From Myotis daubentonii (Eukaryota > Chordata > Mammalia > Chiroptera > Vespertilionidae), in assembly GCF_963259705.1 (NCBI RefSeq), contig NC_081841.1, positions 27,579,244 to 27,643,243 on the forward strand: DNA of 64,000 bases, written 5' to 3'. Each line of letters starts with the position of its first letter. The stretch's first letter is position 1. Made by a program: the position numbers and the translations under genes. Shown in pieces: positions 42,591-54,889 of the stretch. The notes under the pieces are model-generated. The model ran no database searches. It had not been told where the DNA came from and worked only from the letters and a program-made list of their open reading frames with translations.

Positions 42591-43109
42591 CCCGAACTCC
42601 TGCAAAACCTCAAAGAGAAATTGTAGGCCCCCCAATGATACCTGCCTGAGGTGTCTGAGTGGTTTCCACTCAACACAGCTAATAATTTCTTGAGCTGGTA
42701 TTAGGCTCTATGTTTCTCTTGAATATTCAATAACACTTGACTACTTCAGGCATTTTGTAAACATTCATCAGTTGATTTGCTAGGTTCTATATCTAAAGAT
42801 CTTCGGTTCTTCTGAAATGACACAAAATAGCAAAGGACTCTAAATTTTTCTAGACAAAATTGCAGCTATGACTTTTGTATCCCTCCACTGATCTCCCTTT
42901 TCTGGACCCACTTCCCCTTTAGTAACTCCCACCCCTCCCCAGATTTCCAGTAACCTTATGCTCCAAGACCTCTCCTGAGCATACCCTGGAGTCTGTCTTC
43001 TTCCATCATCATCTACATTTACTCATTTTGTGTTAAAAAAAAAAAAAGGACAGATCTAATAAAAGTATTCATGCTTAAGTGTTAATGACTGGATAATAGG
43101 CTTAAAATT

Positions 43110-43290
43110 TATTCCTCTTAAGGCAGGTATAGTCAGAGCTTTCAGAGCTGAAATGAACTTTAGAGATGACATATTCCAACCCCTCATTTAATCATTGAGA
43201 AAGTTGAATCCAAGAAGGTAAGAGAATTGCCCAAGTTCACATGGGTGGTTGAGATGCAGTGTCCTCATAGAGAGGGAAAAAGTCTGCTGG
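43110..43290 (-). mobile_element. MIR/MER-like ancient fragment
   Basis: 'acccctcatttaatcattga' and 'gagaattgcccaagttcaca' fit common ancient-SINE phrases; heavily decayed. Confidence 0.4.
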
Positions 43291-43718
43291 AAGAATTTCA
43301 GGCTCCATGAGGGGCCCAGTGGCTGGAGCTGTTTGGGCAAACAGATCATTTTCTGATTTCTATCAGTTCTACCCTGAGGGTAACTCCTTCTCTGCCTGTG
43401 GGTAAAGGTGTCATTGCTCCAAAATGGCGCAAAGTAAGACAATACCTGTCATCTCTCACCCTGAGTGACTCTGCAAACTCCTGTAAGGTGCCCTGACAGT
43501 AAAGTTATCTCTGGCCAAAATCAGTTGTGGTTTTTAGTTTCAAGGTCACTATCCTTGGCAACAGAAAGAGAAATAATTTGGAAATAAAGCCCCCCCAAAA
43601 AGTAACTTTAAAAGAAAAAAAGAAAGAAAATGGTATCTCTTGGCTCACTGATTCTCTTCCAGTAAAATAACAAGTCAAACACGATCAACTCTGCAAACAT
43701 TATCGCAATGCCTAGGTC

Positions 43719-43740
43719 CACTTCCTGTACAGGAAGGAAA
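43719..43740. promoter_or_regulatory. Palindromic ETS-type site
   Basis: CTTCCTGTACAGGAAG (43721-43736) is a perfect 16-base palindrome made of two head-to-head GGAA cores, with a third GGAA just to the right. ETS factors such as PU.1 use this core. It lies 2.4 kb upstream of the ARHGDIB start codon; its role is only inferred. Confidence 0.35.
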
Positions 43741-44785
43741 CCCATAGGCCTGTTCCTATGGCAACTTTTGCCTCAGCTGAAGAGCCAGCACCACTCAAAG
43801 CTGAGCTTCTAGAGAACAGCACAATAAACACAGTGACCAACTCAGCTCATGTTCCAAACAACACTTAGGGAAAATGAATGGACTGGTTGGAAAACAATGA
43901 AGGATGCAGTGGATAGAGGTTGTAGGTTGTGGATAGTTTAAGGACAACCATTAAGGGGCAGATGAAGAGCAACCCAGAAGAGACCAATCAGATGAGACAT
44001 GTTCTCTTCTTCTGACCCAGAAGCTTGGCCAGATCCCCACGGTGGTGGTCACATAACAAACCTGTGGATGAAACATCTGCACAAGAGGGCATCTCAGCCC
44101 CATGGACAGGCCTTTCTGGAATATGTTGTTTGCTTCTAACAAGTTATCTGCTTGAAGCCTTAACTATTAGACTTCCCACCCAGCCTCTAACTAGCTCAAG
44201 GCTATCTCAATAACCTACAGGGAATTGTAATTCTATATCCTAGAATCTCAATTTTGAAATGAGAATATGAGAGACAGTGAGAGGAGCAGAGAGACGGAGA
44301 CAGAGAAAAATCTGGTCTGGGACAGGAACTGCTAACCTCTAACAGTATGATGATCATTGATAAGTCAATCTATCTGTCATCTAGATCTTGATCTTCTCAT
44401 TAGTAAATATGAGACTTATATCAGTTCTATAAAAATGAGACACCAATTTATTTAAAGACATAAAAGAGCAGAGGATAATGTGGGGTTACTGTTTGATTTG
44501 TTGTAGTCAAAAGTAGGACATTCAGGACCACCCCAAAAAGAATTTGGTTTAATTATATAGCATAGGAAAAAGAGACAATCCAAAACCAGCTCTCTCTGGT
44601 AAGCTGATTAGAAAAAGATGAAAATATCTTACTATAGCAAATAACAAACTGGAGAAGTCGTTCTCAGGAAAAGCCCCTTTGAAGCAAAATTAAAGTCAGA
44701 AAAAAATTGGTGAGCACCTACTGTTTGCAAGACACTGTTTTAGCACATACCAATGCTGAAGTTACTCTTCAAAGTGAAGAAGGAG

Positions 44786-44988
44786 CCCTAGCCAGTTTGC
44801 TCAATGGTTAGAGCCTTGGCCTGTGGACTAAATGGTCCCAGGTTCAATTCCGGTCAAGGGCACACTTGATCCCCAGTAGAGGACATGCAGGAGGCAGCCA
44901 ATCAATTATTGTCTTTCATCATTAATGTTTCTATCTTTCTCTCCCTCTCTCTTCTGCTCTGAAATCAATAAAAACATATTTAAAACAA
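44786..44988 (+). mobile_element. VES SINE, diverged
   Basis: 'gccctagccagtttgctcaa', 'aggttcaattccggtcaagg', tail 'gaaatcaataaaaacatatt'. No clear duplication was read. Confidence 0.9.
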
Positions 44989-45838
44989 AGAGACAAACGA
45001 AGTGGAGAAGGGATTGGAGGATGAACAATCTAATCATACTAAAAAAGGCCCAGCTGGTTTGATTGATTTTTGGAGATTGCAGATCTCTTTAAACATATAA
45101 TAAAAGTCATGGTCCTCATAAAAAAGGAAGAAATAAACCAATGAAATTGCGCATGCAATCCAGGGGTTCATGGACCCCCGAGGTACTTCATAGACTTCAC
45201 TGGAGTCCAAGGTTAGGAACATGACCTTGAAACTGTAACTTTTGGAAATATGAAACAAAGAGTTCCTTCTCTCTCAGACCTGGTAGATCAAAGACACAAC
45301 TTGGCTTCAAGCTAAGGATCAAGTTCATGAACACAAAACGTTGGGTGTATAGAAGCAGGGAGAGATATCGGGAAGCCTCTTCATCTGAGGGAACATGACT
45401 GCAAAGCCTGGACTGAGAGCAAAGGTGCCCAGGGAGCAGGTCTTCAGCAGAAGAGTCCTGTGGTCCATCTACTTGATTTTGGATTCTGATCTCTTCACTG
45501 AATTAAGCCTTATCAGGCATGGGTTTGGGTTCTGGCTTTGCTGCTAACTAGCTGTGACCCCACCGAGCAAATGTTCCAACCACTATGGATCTCTTTCCTC
45601 ATCTTGGGAGGTGAGGGGTGAGAGCAGACCATCTCTCGGTGCTTTCCTTTTCTAAGGCCTCTATCTACATGTTTCTACTGACTTGAAGTCAGTGAGGCTG
45701 GCATTCAGTTACCTTATTTCTGTTACTGAGTATTTAAGAGACTACATCTCTGTGTTGTATTTCAAATTTCTGTGAATTCCCCAAAGGTGCTACATTTTAA
45801 ATTTCGCAGTTTATCTCTGGGGAAACTTGGATTCTCCC

Positions 45839-45872
45839 AAACTATATAAACCATAAGTGGTTTATATAGTTT
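45839..45872. repeat. Perfect 15-bp hairpin
   Basis: AAACTATATAAACCA, loop TAAG, TGGTTTATATAGTTT: a perfect inverted repeat. The left-arm phrase 'cccaaactat' recurs at 45885. AT-rich cruciform candidate of unknown origin. Confidence 0.9.
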
Positions 45873-46013
45873 GCTGACCATTTCCCAAACTATGTATTTG
45901 TGTATATTTAGCCACAAATGTCAGTTTTCTTTCGAGTGCTTATTAAAGTTAAATCAAAATTTGATGGAAATTCTATAGACCATTTTCTAATCTCATCATC
46001 TAAAGAATAATTG

Positions 46014-46215
46014 GCCGAAACCGGTTTGGCTCAGTGGATAGAGTGTTGGCCTGCGGACTGAAAGGTCCCGGGTTCGATTCCGGCCAAGGGCATGTACCTG
46101 GGTTGCGGGCACATCCCCAGTGGGAGATGTGCAGGAGGCAGCTGATGGATGTTTCTAACTCTCTATCTCTCTCCCTTCCTCTCTGTAAAAAATCAATAAA
46201 ATATATTTAAAAAAA
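46014..46215 (+). mobile_element. VES SINE, young-looking
   Basis: 'ggccgaaaccggtttggctc', intact A and B boxes ('gggttcgattccggcc'), tail AATAAAATATATTT. The duplication AAAGAATAATTG flanks it (46002-46013 and 46216-46227). Confidence 0.96.
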
Positions 46216-46227
46216 AAAGAATAATTG

Positions 46228-49200
46228 AATTTATTGGTGATGATCATTATCATAACTATCTTACAGTGGTAAATGCTTTCATGAGGTTTACCTCACCTCA
46301 CGTAGTGCTCACTACAGATCAGGAAACCCCTCTACGGATTCAGGTACACAACGTGCCCAAGAAGACATATTGTGTAAGGGGCAGAGTGTGGGTTGTCTGA
46401 CCTTTAGCTACTTTGCTCTGTTGCTTCCGTCATCTTTATTAAGGAGTAACAATAAAATTATAAAGCACGTCAGTCATTTTGGGAATCCATCCGGGGTGCA
46501 CAGGCAGAGGTAAATGCTTCTTTGCACCACTCTGCAGGGATGGCTTTCACAAAGCAAGGAAGTGGCACATACGGAAGGTTTCGGTGCAACTCTGCCCCGT
46601 GTCACCTTGCGCAAGCCTCTGAACCCCTCTGAGCTCCGGGTTCATCCTCTGCAAAATGAAATCTTTGCACTAGAAGGTCTCAGAGGCCCCTTCTTAGTCC
46701 AGTGATTCGAATGCTCCCTAATGTAAAGAAGTCTATGAAATGAGAAAGAAAAAGAGGAAGTGGAGGTGGGGTGGGGGAGCACCCAGCAGAACATCTGGCC
46801 GGGCTTTTCACACCTTTCAGCTTGCCCACTGTTCCACAAAGAGCAGGGTTTTGCTTGCTTGTTTCATTGATGTTGTCTTTGACTTTGGTTCTTTACACAG
46901 AAAAGTGAAATGGAGAATTAACAATGATATATATTTAACGAGGTTAAGGTGGACTGTGTCACATTATGGCTTTTTAAATGTGCTTACTGTTTGAGCCATC
47001 TCTATTTTCTACATTTGGTATAATTAATCCTATACACTGATGAGTTTTCACAGTGGAAACTTGACACCTCCGGGCCTGCTATTCAGTGAAACAATGACAA
47101 GGATTAGATGTGGTGAGGTGGAGACTTAATCATTTCCTCCTCAATTAAAACACCTAATTAAATTAAGATGGTTACTCATGGCATGTGTATGACACAGCAC
47201 AAATCGATGTTTTCACTTGCAGATTCAGTGGAATTTTCAAGGTACTGAAAGTGAAATATACTTACGAACTGGCAACAATCTCAGGATAGAGCACACTATC
47301 TGGTTCATTAATGCAGTTCCAAATAATATGAGGGCAAGGAAAGGTGAAACTCTCTGAGTTTAGAGGAAACAAATCACCTGGTAAATTCAGAAAAAGGTAA
47401 GTTTCATGTCTCCTGGAGCATGGACTTTGAGTCTGATGGGTCAGAGATTCAAACTTTGGTTTGCTCTTGAGTTAGTATAAAATTTAAGCAAGTTATTAAC
47501 CTCATTGAGCCCAGGTTTTGCCATCAGTAAATGGGAGTACTCATCTTTCTTTATGGGGTGGAAGAGTAGGAGAAAATATATGAAAAGTTCTAGGACAATA
47601 CTGACCAATAGGAGATGTCCAATAACTATCCATTCCCTTCCTCTCCTCCCTTCCCTGCAATGCTGTCTGTTTTGTTGCTCAGCTCCGATGAAGAGGTACC
47701 TGACTGCCCAGGCACCAAATGCTTTCCCTTCTATCTGCAGTGTTGACCCTGTCCACTCCTTCCTCCTTAAAAATAGATTTTGTTTCTTTGAGGAGTACAG
47801 AAGAGACATGAAGTCCTGGGAATTACAAAGATTGTTTATTAACGGAATCAACCTTAACATGGGACTGTCACTATTTTATTTCTTTAAAAAAGCTTCCACA
47901 TGAACAATTTAATTTTAGATTCTATTTTTTGCTCCCTATCATAATTGAAGCCAGAGGTCACTCTGCAAGGATGAGAAAGGCACAGCTAATGGAGAGAATT
48001 CCCTCTGACTCTGGAGCAAAACACTGTGGGGACTTGACTCGTGTCCCAAAGTTGCCAGATTGTGCATCTAGAAGCACAGACCACAGATATTAGATAAAAG
48101 AGGTAGAGACAAGGAGGTGGGGGAGAAATGTGGAAGTACCAGACAGGGGATTTCCATCGGAGAAGGACCTAGGGAAGTAAGCATCAGCATTCTCCAATCC
48201 CCCTCCCCACCTCCCACCCCCATCATCTCTACTCCCTGATGACTGGATGACTGATTCAGCCCTACTTTCCCCATATCTGGGGATGCAGCTCTGGAGCAGG
48301 GCGCGGAGGGTCAGGCCACCTCTGAAGGACTGCCAACATTTAAGAGCCAGTCAGGGATTTGGTCTGCTTTGCTGCCTGCTTGGTGATTGGGCTTATTCAG
48401 GACATCCGAGTCTACCCTTGGGACCTCAGAGTTTCTGCGCTTTGGAGTCCTCCCTGGAGTCTCCGTATTCCCTAGTGACATGGAGGAACCGCTGCTTTCT
48501 GGGGTCCTCAGGGCTGCTCTCTACCATCTCAGCTCCAGGAAGAACATCTGAAACTGCAAAGCTGTGTGAAAAGAACCAATCCAGCGCCTGAGAGGACAAG
48601 GCCTGGTTAGATACAACGAACACTACCATCAATCCCGAGGAGGGTCCAAATTACTGGAAGCAGAATTCTTTAACATTTCCTTTGGTGGGGGAAACAGTAC
48701 ATTATTTCTTGTCCGTGCGTTCATAGCAATATATACTCTTCTGACCCAGATTCATATGCAAAAGGAGGGAGAACTGAATCCTCCTTAAACTTTTCTCCGT
48801 GTCTACCGTGTGAAGTCACTGTGCTAGGCATTTTCACAGATATTTATTTTAAGTAATCTTTAAAGAAAATTGCATTAAGGAAGCCATTATTAGGCAAAAG
48901 ACTATACTGTAGTATCTCAACACATTTACCGTTTTAAATGAAGCATGAAAAAGTAGACAGAAGTAAAGCCTTTTTTTTTTTTTTTTTAAATGACCACTTG
49001 CGCTTAGAATATGTCCCTTTAAGAAAACCCACGTGAATTTTTACCAGCTCTGGCTGTGGAAACCAGAGAGTGGAACACAGCACAGAGCAATCGAGTGCTT
49101 ATTGAATGAATGGATGTCGAAGTTTTAGTAGCAACAGGAGACCCCTCTCTGGGTTTGCTAGTGTGGACTCCAGTCTAGAATCCTGGGAGGTGATACCACT

Positions 49201-52200
49201 GACCCAGGAACAGGATGCTCAGAACGTGGGGCTAAAGGAAATTGCTCCCATGGGACATTTCCTCAAATGTCCTTCGGAGACACTGTAGCTGTGCCGCCAC
49301 CCCCACCCCCTACACATACCAGTACGTGACTTTAGTCGAATCACGAAACACTCCCGAGGCTTGCTGCCCTCCCTGTGTCCAGGATTCAAATGTAAAATTT
49401 CTAACGCCAGGCCCGACTCATGGAAGGCACTCCACACAGGTTGGCTCTGTTTCTCAGTGGGCCTGTTTGTTCCTCCCCAGGGCTGCTCTCATCCTGTGAG
49501 CTGAAGTTGGGCACTTACTGTGCTCCCACAAACTGGCCCAAATTTTTCTGCCATATTGACTTTGCCCGTCCGAGCTTCCACTGAGAGCAGAACCTTGATG
49601 TTGCTCGGAACATGCTTCCCTAAGAGCAAACGCATGCTCCCCCAAACAAGGAAGAGACCAATTTCAGTGCCAGGAAGATGCCAGCCGGGTTTGGCTTGGC
49701 TGTGACACGGTCATTTCCCATACATTGGCCTGTGTAGCACGGATGGAGACTGAACCGTCCTCTGAGAATTTCACACATCTCACCAAAGGGTAAGATGATC
49801 TCCTTCCTGTGTTTGTGTCATAACTGGATCCGGGAGGGATATTTTCTTGTAAATTGAACAAAGCAAAGCAATGGCAAACAAGAATGATACCTGCCTGTGA
49901 CTCACCCCTCGATGCCCCTTGCGTGGTCATTCCTGCGGTGAGAACCCAACAGGCTAGCCCTGATTTCAGGGGCTCTTGGGCTCTGTGGGAAGGGGTGACT
50001 ATAGGGACCCCATGTGAGAACAGCCCGCCTCCCCCACACCTTGAACAGGAGACCAGCTCAGGGTTTATCCGTCCCACCATCCCACAAGTTACCCTACAGC
50101 TAGAGTTTAATTACAGGCTCTGTTTAGAAAACATGCCGATGGGGACATCCTTGAGAAAGGAAGCCAGTATTTCAGGTCATGCCTCAAGCACTTCTAATGG
50201 CGGCCAAGCTCAGACCAGTTCCTTTTGAAACCCCATGGACCAGGTGTCCTAGCTGGGTCCACTTGGATTTTTCTAGAATCTAGCTCTTACTATTCAATGT
50301 TTCTCTCAGATGTAAAGATTTTATTTTTTTATTTTTGGCAACAACAGCAATAACCTTTCGTTCTACCCATTTCACCACAGGAATTTAACAAGAGGTGCTT
50401 GGGCGTGGTAGAAATCCTATGTCTGTAGGACCGACGAGTAAATAACTGTGCATTCTATCCACAGTGCTTCCTCCTTATAGTTAGATCCCCTTGTAGGCAC
50501 TAAGGGAGGCTTTCCCTATGCATTTCTCTTGTATCCCCAGAACATTCTTTAGTGGAAGGCAGTTTAATGTTTGACAGCTTGAGCCACTTTTTCCCCCCTT
50601 TTCAACCAGTCTCTTTAAGTCTACTTAAAAACAGGAAACCACACATCTCCACCCCGGCACCACCCCGCCATCCTCCACCACCATCCGTTTCAGTTTGGAT
50701 CTATAGTCCTTTTGCCTCTGAGCCTGGCCAGATGCCTGCTCCCACCTGGTGGAAACCCCTCCGGACACTCCCCAGGGGTTGTACACGCAGCCCTTGTCCA
50801 GGACATTCAGGATTTGGTCTCCTGGGCTGCACGCACTCTCTCCTCCCTCACCGCGCTGTCCTTCCTGAGTCATTGCTACCATTCCTGGCTCTGACTTCCC
50901 CTTCTCTGCAGAACTGTTCCAGCAGCCTCCTTAGTACATTCTTATCATAAAGTTTTTTTTAAAGAGGAACTGCCCCCTAAAAAGAGAATACACTGGCAAG
51001 GGCTGTAGCCTGTTCTCTGTGCCCACCTGGAGCCCCCCCCCCAACCCCCCAGTATTTCAACTTACATTCAATGTGCTTCACGTCTCTGTCCGGGGTGCCT
51101 CTGTCTCTCAACTCTGACTTCTGAGTACTGGCAGTTAGAACAGGAAGGAAGTTACTGAGAAAAAAAAAAAATGTTTTAAACCTACTAGAAGAGGAAACCC
51201 TGGGCTGTCTCAAATCCTGTTCTGCACGGCATATCTCTTGATCAGCGAACTCTGAGCAGCATTCTTGTCCCTTAATGGCACATGTGGGAGCATGACCGCC
51301 CATGTGAACATGGATATGCATGAATGTTCATGCAAGGGTGTGGAGGCTGCAGCCGGGAGTGCTATGAATAATTGAGCGATGCGGCTACAAATCAAGTCAT
51401 TTCAGTGCAGGCGCTTACTGAGGCTCCTGGTCTAAAACCAGCAGCAATAATTCCCACAGGCTTCACTCTGTATCACTAACGTCTGTTCCTGCGGGGTCTC
51501 TGCCAGCTCCTTTATATCAGCCAGATTTGTTGAGAGTCTGCTGGCAGAGAATGTAGGGTGCTAGGAAGTTATGAACGTTAACTGCATATATTTGGCCCTA
51601 CATTTTAAAATGTGTCCTCAAACAGATTTTTAGAGGTTTGTTGGACATAGTTTCAAGATGTAGCTCTGTGTTGCAGGGCAACCAAATGTCATTTGTTGTC
51701 GTTTTCACTATATTTTTCCTTTAAATAAAAAAATGCTAAAGCACTGCTTTTGATTAAACCTAGGAATGCAGATGACAAAGTAAAGTGAAATGTCTTTAAT
51801 TCATACTTCTCTAACCCAGAATTTGTGAGAATTTCACAAGTACTAAAATTGACTTTGTACCATATTTGAGGAAATGGTTTGTGAAGTGATTTAAATGGGA
51901 AGACGTTGCAGGGGCCATATTTAAACCATGGGAGGGAGCAAGCAGGGTTTAAACACCCAAACCACATTGACTCCACACATTTTCATAGCAGCCACCATTG
52001 ACAAATTCTTATTCATGCTAATATCTCAGCATTCAGTATTTGCATCGTTTCAATATGTTTAAAGCTGACCAGTTAAGCAGGCATATTTGGAGAGACTGAC
52101 ATTTGTTTTGTTGTCATTTAAATGCATTGCATTTTGTTCACTTGGCTTTATAAATTGTTGCCCCCAGACATACTTTATCTTTAGTCAATGGAACAGAAAC

Positions 52201-52730
52201 AATCAAGGAGAAGGTGGTCATTGGGTGGGAGGAAGGTGATTAATCTATAAAAATATAAAAAGGAAAACAGTATGTAAGTAAAATTAGTAAAAGCATTGAA
52301 AAGCAAATACAAATTTAGTAATACATTTCAAAGTGGTATAGGTGGAAGATAGCCCTTGAAAGAAAGCATTTGACTACTGTATTATAGATCAAAGCAAACC
52401 TAAATTTACACAGAAGACAGTCGATTTTGCAGCTCAGGACTCTCAAGAGGAGACACGTTTCTTCTTCCGGTAGCATTGGCTGAGCTCCTCTTTCCTCCCA
52501 GGTACTGCTGGTCTCGGCACCAGTGACACAGCCGTGGACGACACACAAAATCTCTGTGCTCTTGTGGAAGGAGACGATGAACAAATAGCACAGGTGGAAT
52601 AAAGTATTTGAAACAAGAGAGATTTAAAAATTGGAGTGAGATTTGTGATCTATGTGCTGCTTCTCCTGTCATTTTTCATGTGATTAGGGAAAAGATCTCA
52701 CAAAGTTAAACAGGAGTATTTTTTAATGTT
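46228..52730. other. Mostly unique DNA upstream of ARHGDIB coding exons
   Basis: 6.5 kb with few recognisable repeats: MIR-like pieces near 46560-46680 and 47430-47560, and T-runs at 48971-48987. Given the roughly 20-kb human gene, the untranslated first exon and promoter of ARHGDIB may lie here or near 43.7 kb. I could not identify them from sequence alone. The frames present are short and without recognisable similarity. Confidence 0.4.
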
Positions 52731-52734
52731 TTTG

Positions 52735-52975
52735 CTAAGCCCAATATGTCCTCACAATTTTTCTTTTTCAACAATTAATTTAAAAAGTTTAATTTATTGG
52801 GATGACACTGGTTAAAATTATATAGGTTCCAGGTGTACAATTCTGTAATATATCATCTGTACATTGGATTGTGTATTCACCAACCCCAAGTCAAGTCTCC
52901 TTCTATCACCAGTTATCTCCGCTTTATCCTCTTCAACCTCCCCCACCCCCTTTCCCTCAGGTAATCACCATACTC
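52735..52975 (-). mobile_element. LINE-1 3' end fragment (reverse)
   Basis: 'tttattgggatgacactggt', 'aggttccaggtgtacaattc', 'aagtcaagtctccttctatc' are reverse LINE-1 3' phrases. The 211-codon frame that starts here owes its first third to this repeat. Confidence 0.85.
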
Positions 52976-53879
52976 CTCACAATTTTTCTTAATCCAGTGC
53001 TTTTGGCACAAACGTTGGAAGGTACAGAAGCCCCTAAAAATGCCTACAGAATCAGAATGTACATGTGGAGCGTGTGTTTATTGGGGGAGAAGAGAGCATT
53101 TATAACTTTCACTAAGTTCTTAAAGGGGCCCACGATCTTGAAAGGATTCAGGATTGCTAATTCAGAGCCTCTTCCTGATACAGCAATGGAGGTTCAGTAT
53201 GTTGGAGGACGACTGCCACGTTCTCCTAAAATATCTACCAGCATCACAGTCAAGGCAGGGATTACCTGCCATTTCTCAGGAAATCGCCATTTCTCATTTT
53301 CTTCTGTTGTGGTTCATTGTTCACATGGATTTGCCAGGAGGGAAAACAGATTAAGAAGCTCCTTAAAGAAGATTAAATGGCAGACACTCCTCTTCCAGCT
53401 CATACTGAGGTGCGCTGTGGACTGGGGCTCCCTTGCCCATGCCCAGCTTCTGCAATATGCCATGAACATGCTTGTCATGGTAGTAAGAAGGGTAGGAAGG
53501 ACTTAGCCTTCTAATACCAAATGCAAATAACCAGAAGTTGGAAATCTGCATAGGAATTTCCAGAAAGTAATCAAACCTTTGACGTATTTTTCAGCTTTCC
53601 TTTGCTGTTATAAGGATACCACAGTAAGGTGAATTCTAGGCGGATCTTTTATGGGGTGTTCCTTGGCCGTGAGCCTGAAAAAGTGACATAGGCTGCGGAC
53701 TCCTGAGTCTTCCCCTTTCTGCACGGCTGTATTTCTTGCAAGCTGCAAGTGCAGACAGTAAACGTTTAGAGAAGACTTTCTGCCTTGCAAGCTGTCTGTT
53801 CTGACATGTGTCCGGAGGCACAGACAGCCGCCTGGGCCGGAGGGAGGAGCTGCAGTTCAGGCCGGCATCCCGACCTCCG

Positions 53880-54065
53880 GGCTCTGTCGTTGTCAGTGTG
53901 TCCCTGGGCCAGTGCTTTTCATTTCTGAGCCTCGGTTTTTACAAATGCAAAAGAGGAATGGCATCAGCCTTTAGCGTTGCTGGAGGGTTGGAAATAATGT
54001 CTGAGAAAGCATCTGACAGAGTTCTGACCTCAGAGCAAAGGCTTAATAAATGGTCCAGGCTAAGA
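53880..54065 (+). mobile_element. MIR-like fragment
   Basis: 'gtgtccctgggccagtgctt', 'catttctgagcctcggtttt', 'gcttaataaatggtcc' in MIR order. Confidence 0.6.
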
Positions 54066-54889
54066 AAATCATCGCCACCATTATTATTTCATGATTTTTC
54101 TCAGCACATTTTGCTCCTTATTTCTGCAGAGCAACTCTTAGCACGACTAGAAAAGAGCTGTTTTCCAGAAAGCAACAACAACAAAAAACCGCAACAAACA
54201 AAAAAAACCTCATTGATACAGATAACAGTACCAGGTATAATGGTTACCATATGGAAAGGGGGCTGGGGAGAGATTGAAGAGGGTAAAGAGGGTTAAATAT
54301 ATGGTGACGGAAGGAGACTAAACTTCGGGTGATCAGCCGACAGTACAATATACAGATACTGTGTTACAATAAGTTGAAACTTAGGTATTCTCATTAATCA
54401 ATGTCACTTTAAAAATACATAAATAATAAACTGAAAACGAAGAGTTGTTTTCATTGAAGCACTCACAATCAGCGGGCATAAATCTCAAATATTGCTTCCT
54501 CCTTCTTTGAAGCTTCCCTCGGCTGATTAAAAAAGAGTGTGTGTGTTTTTTCTGAACTCCTACAGTGTTCATTGTTTATACAATGTAATTTAGTGCTTTA
54601 GTAAACACTGCCTTGTATTATTAGGTAATTATTATTAGGCTTATGTGTTCACACAAATATAAAGCCCATGAGAAAAGGGCTGTGTCTTACATACCTTGAA
54701 TTCCTGGGAGTGCCTTGACTGAATCCTGCCAGCCTTTGAGTAAAATTCTTCTGCCTGCATTCTTCCCTCTTCCCCTCCCCCTCCACCTCGTTCCTCTGGT
54801 GATACCGTTGCCTTGGGGAAGAAGAAGTATGGTCTTGTGTTTGCAGGGGTTACTGACACCAACTTTACTTTTCATATAGATGACATATT

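Noticed and set aside
46014..46110. tRNA gene candidate
   Set aside because: A and B boxes are present but belong to the tRNA-derived head of a VES SINE; no cloverleaf 3' half and flanked by target duplications.
52871..53506. 211-codon plus-strand reading frame
   Set aside because: Its first part is the reverse of a LINE-1 3' end and the remainder shows no recognisable protein motif or splice context; chance frame.
53808..54296. 162-codon plus-strand reading frame
   Set aside because: Overlaps a MIR-like repeat and a lysine-rich A-run; no family resemblance.
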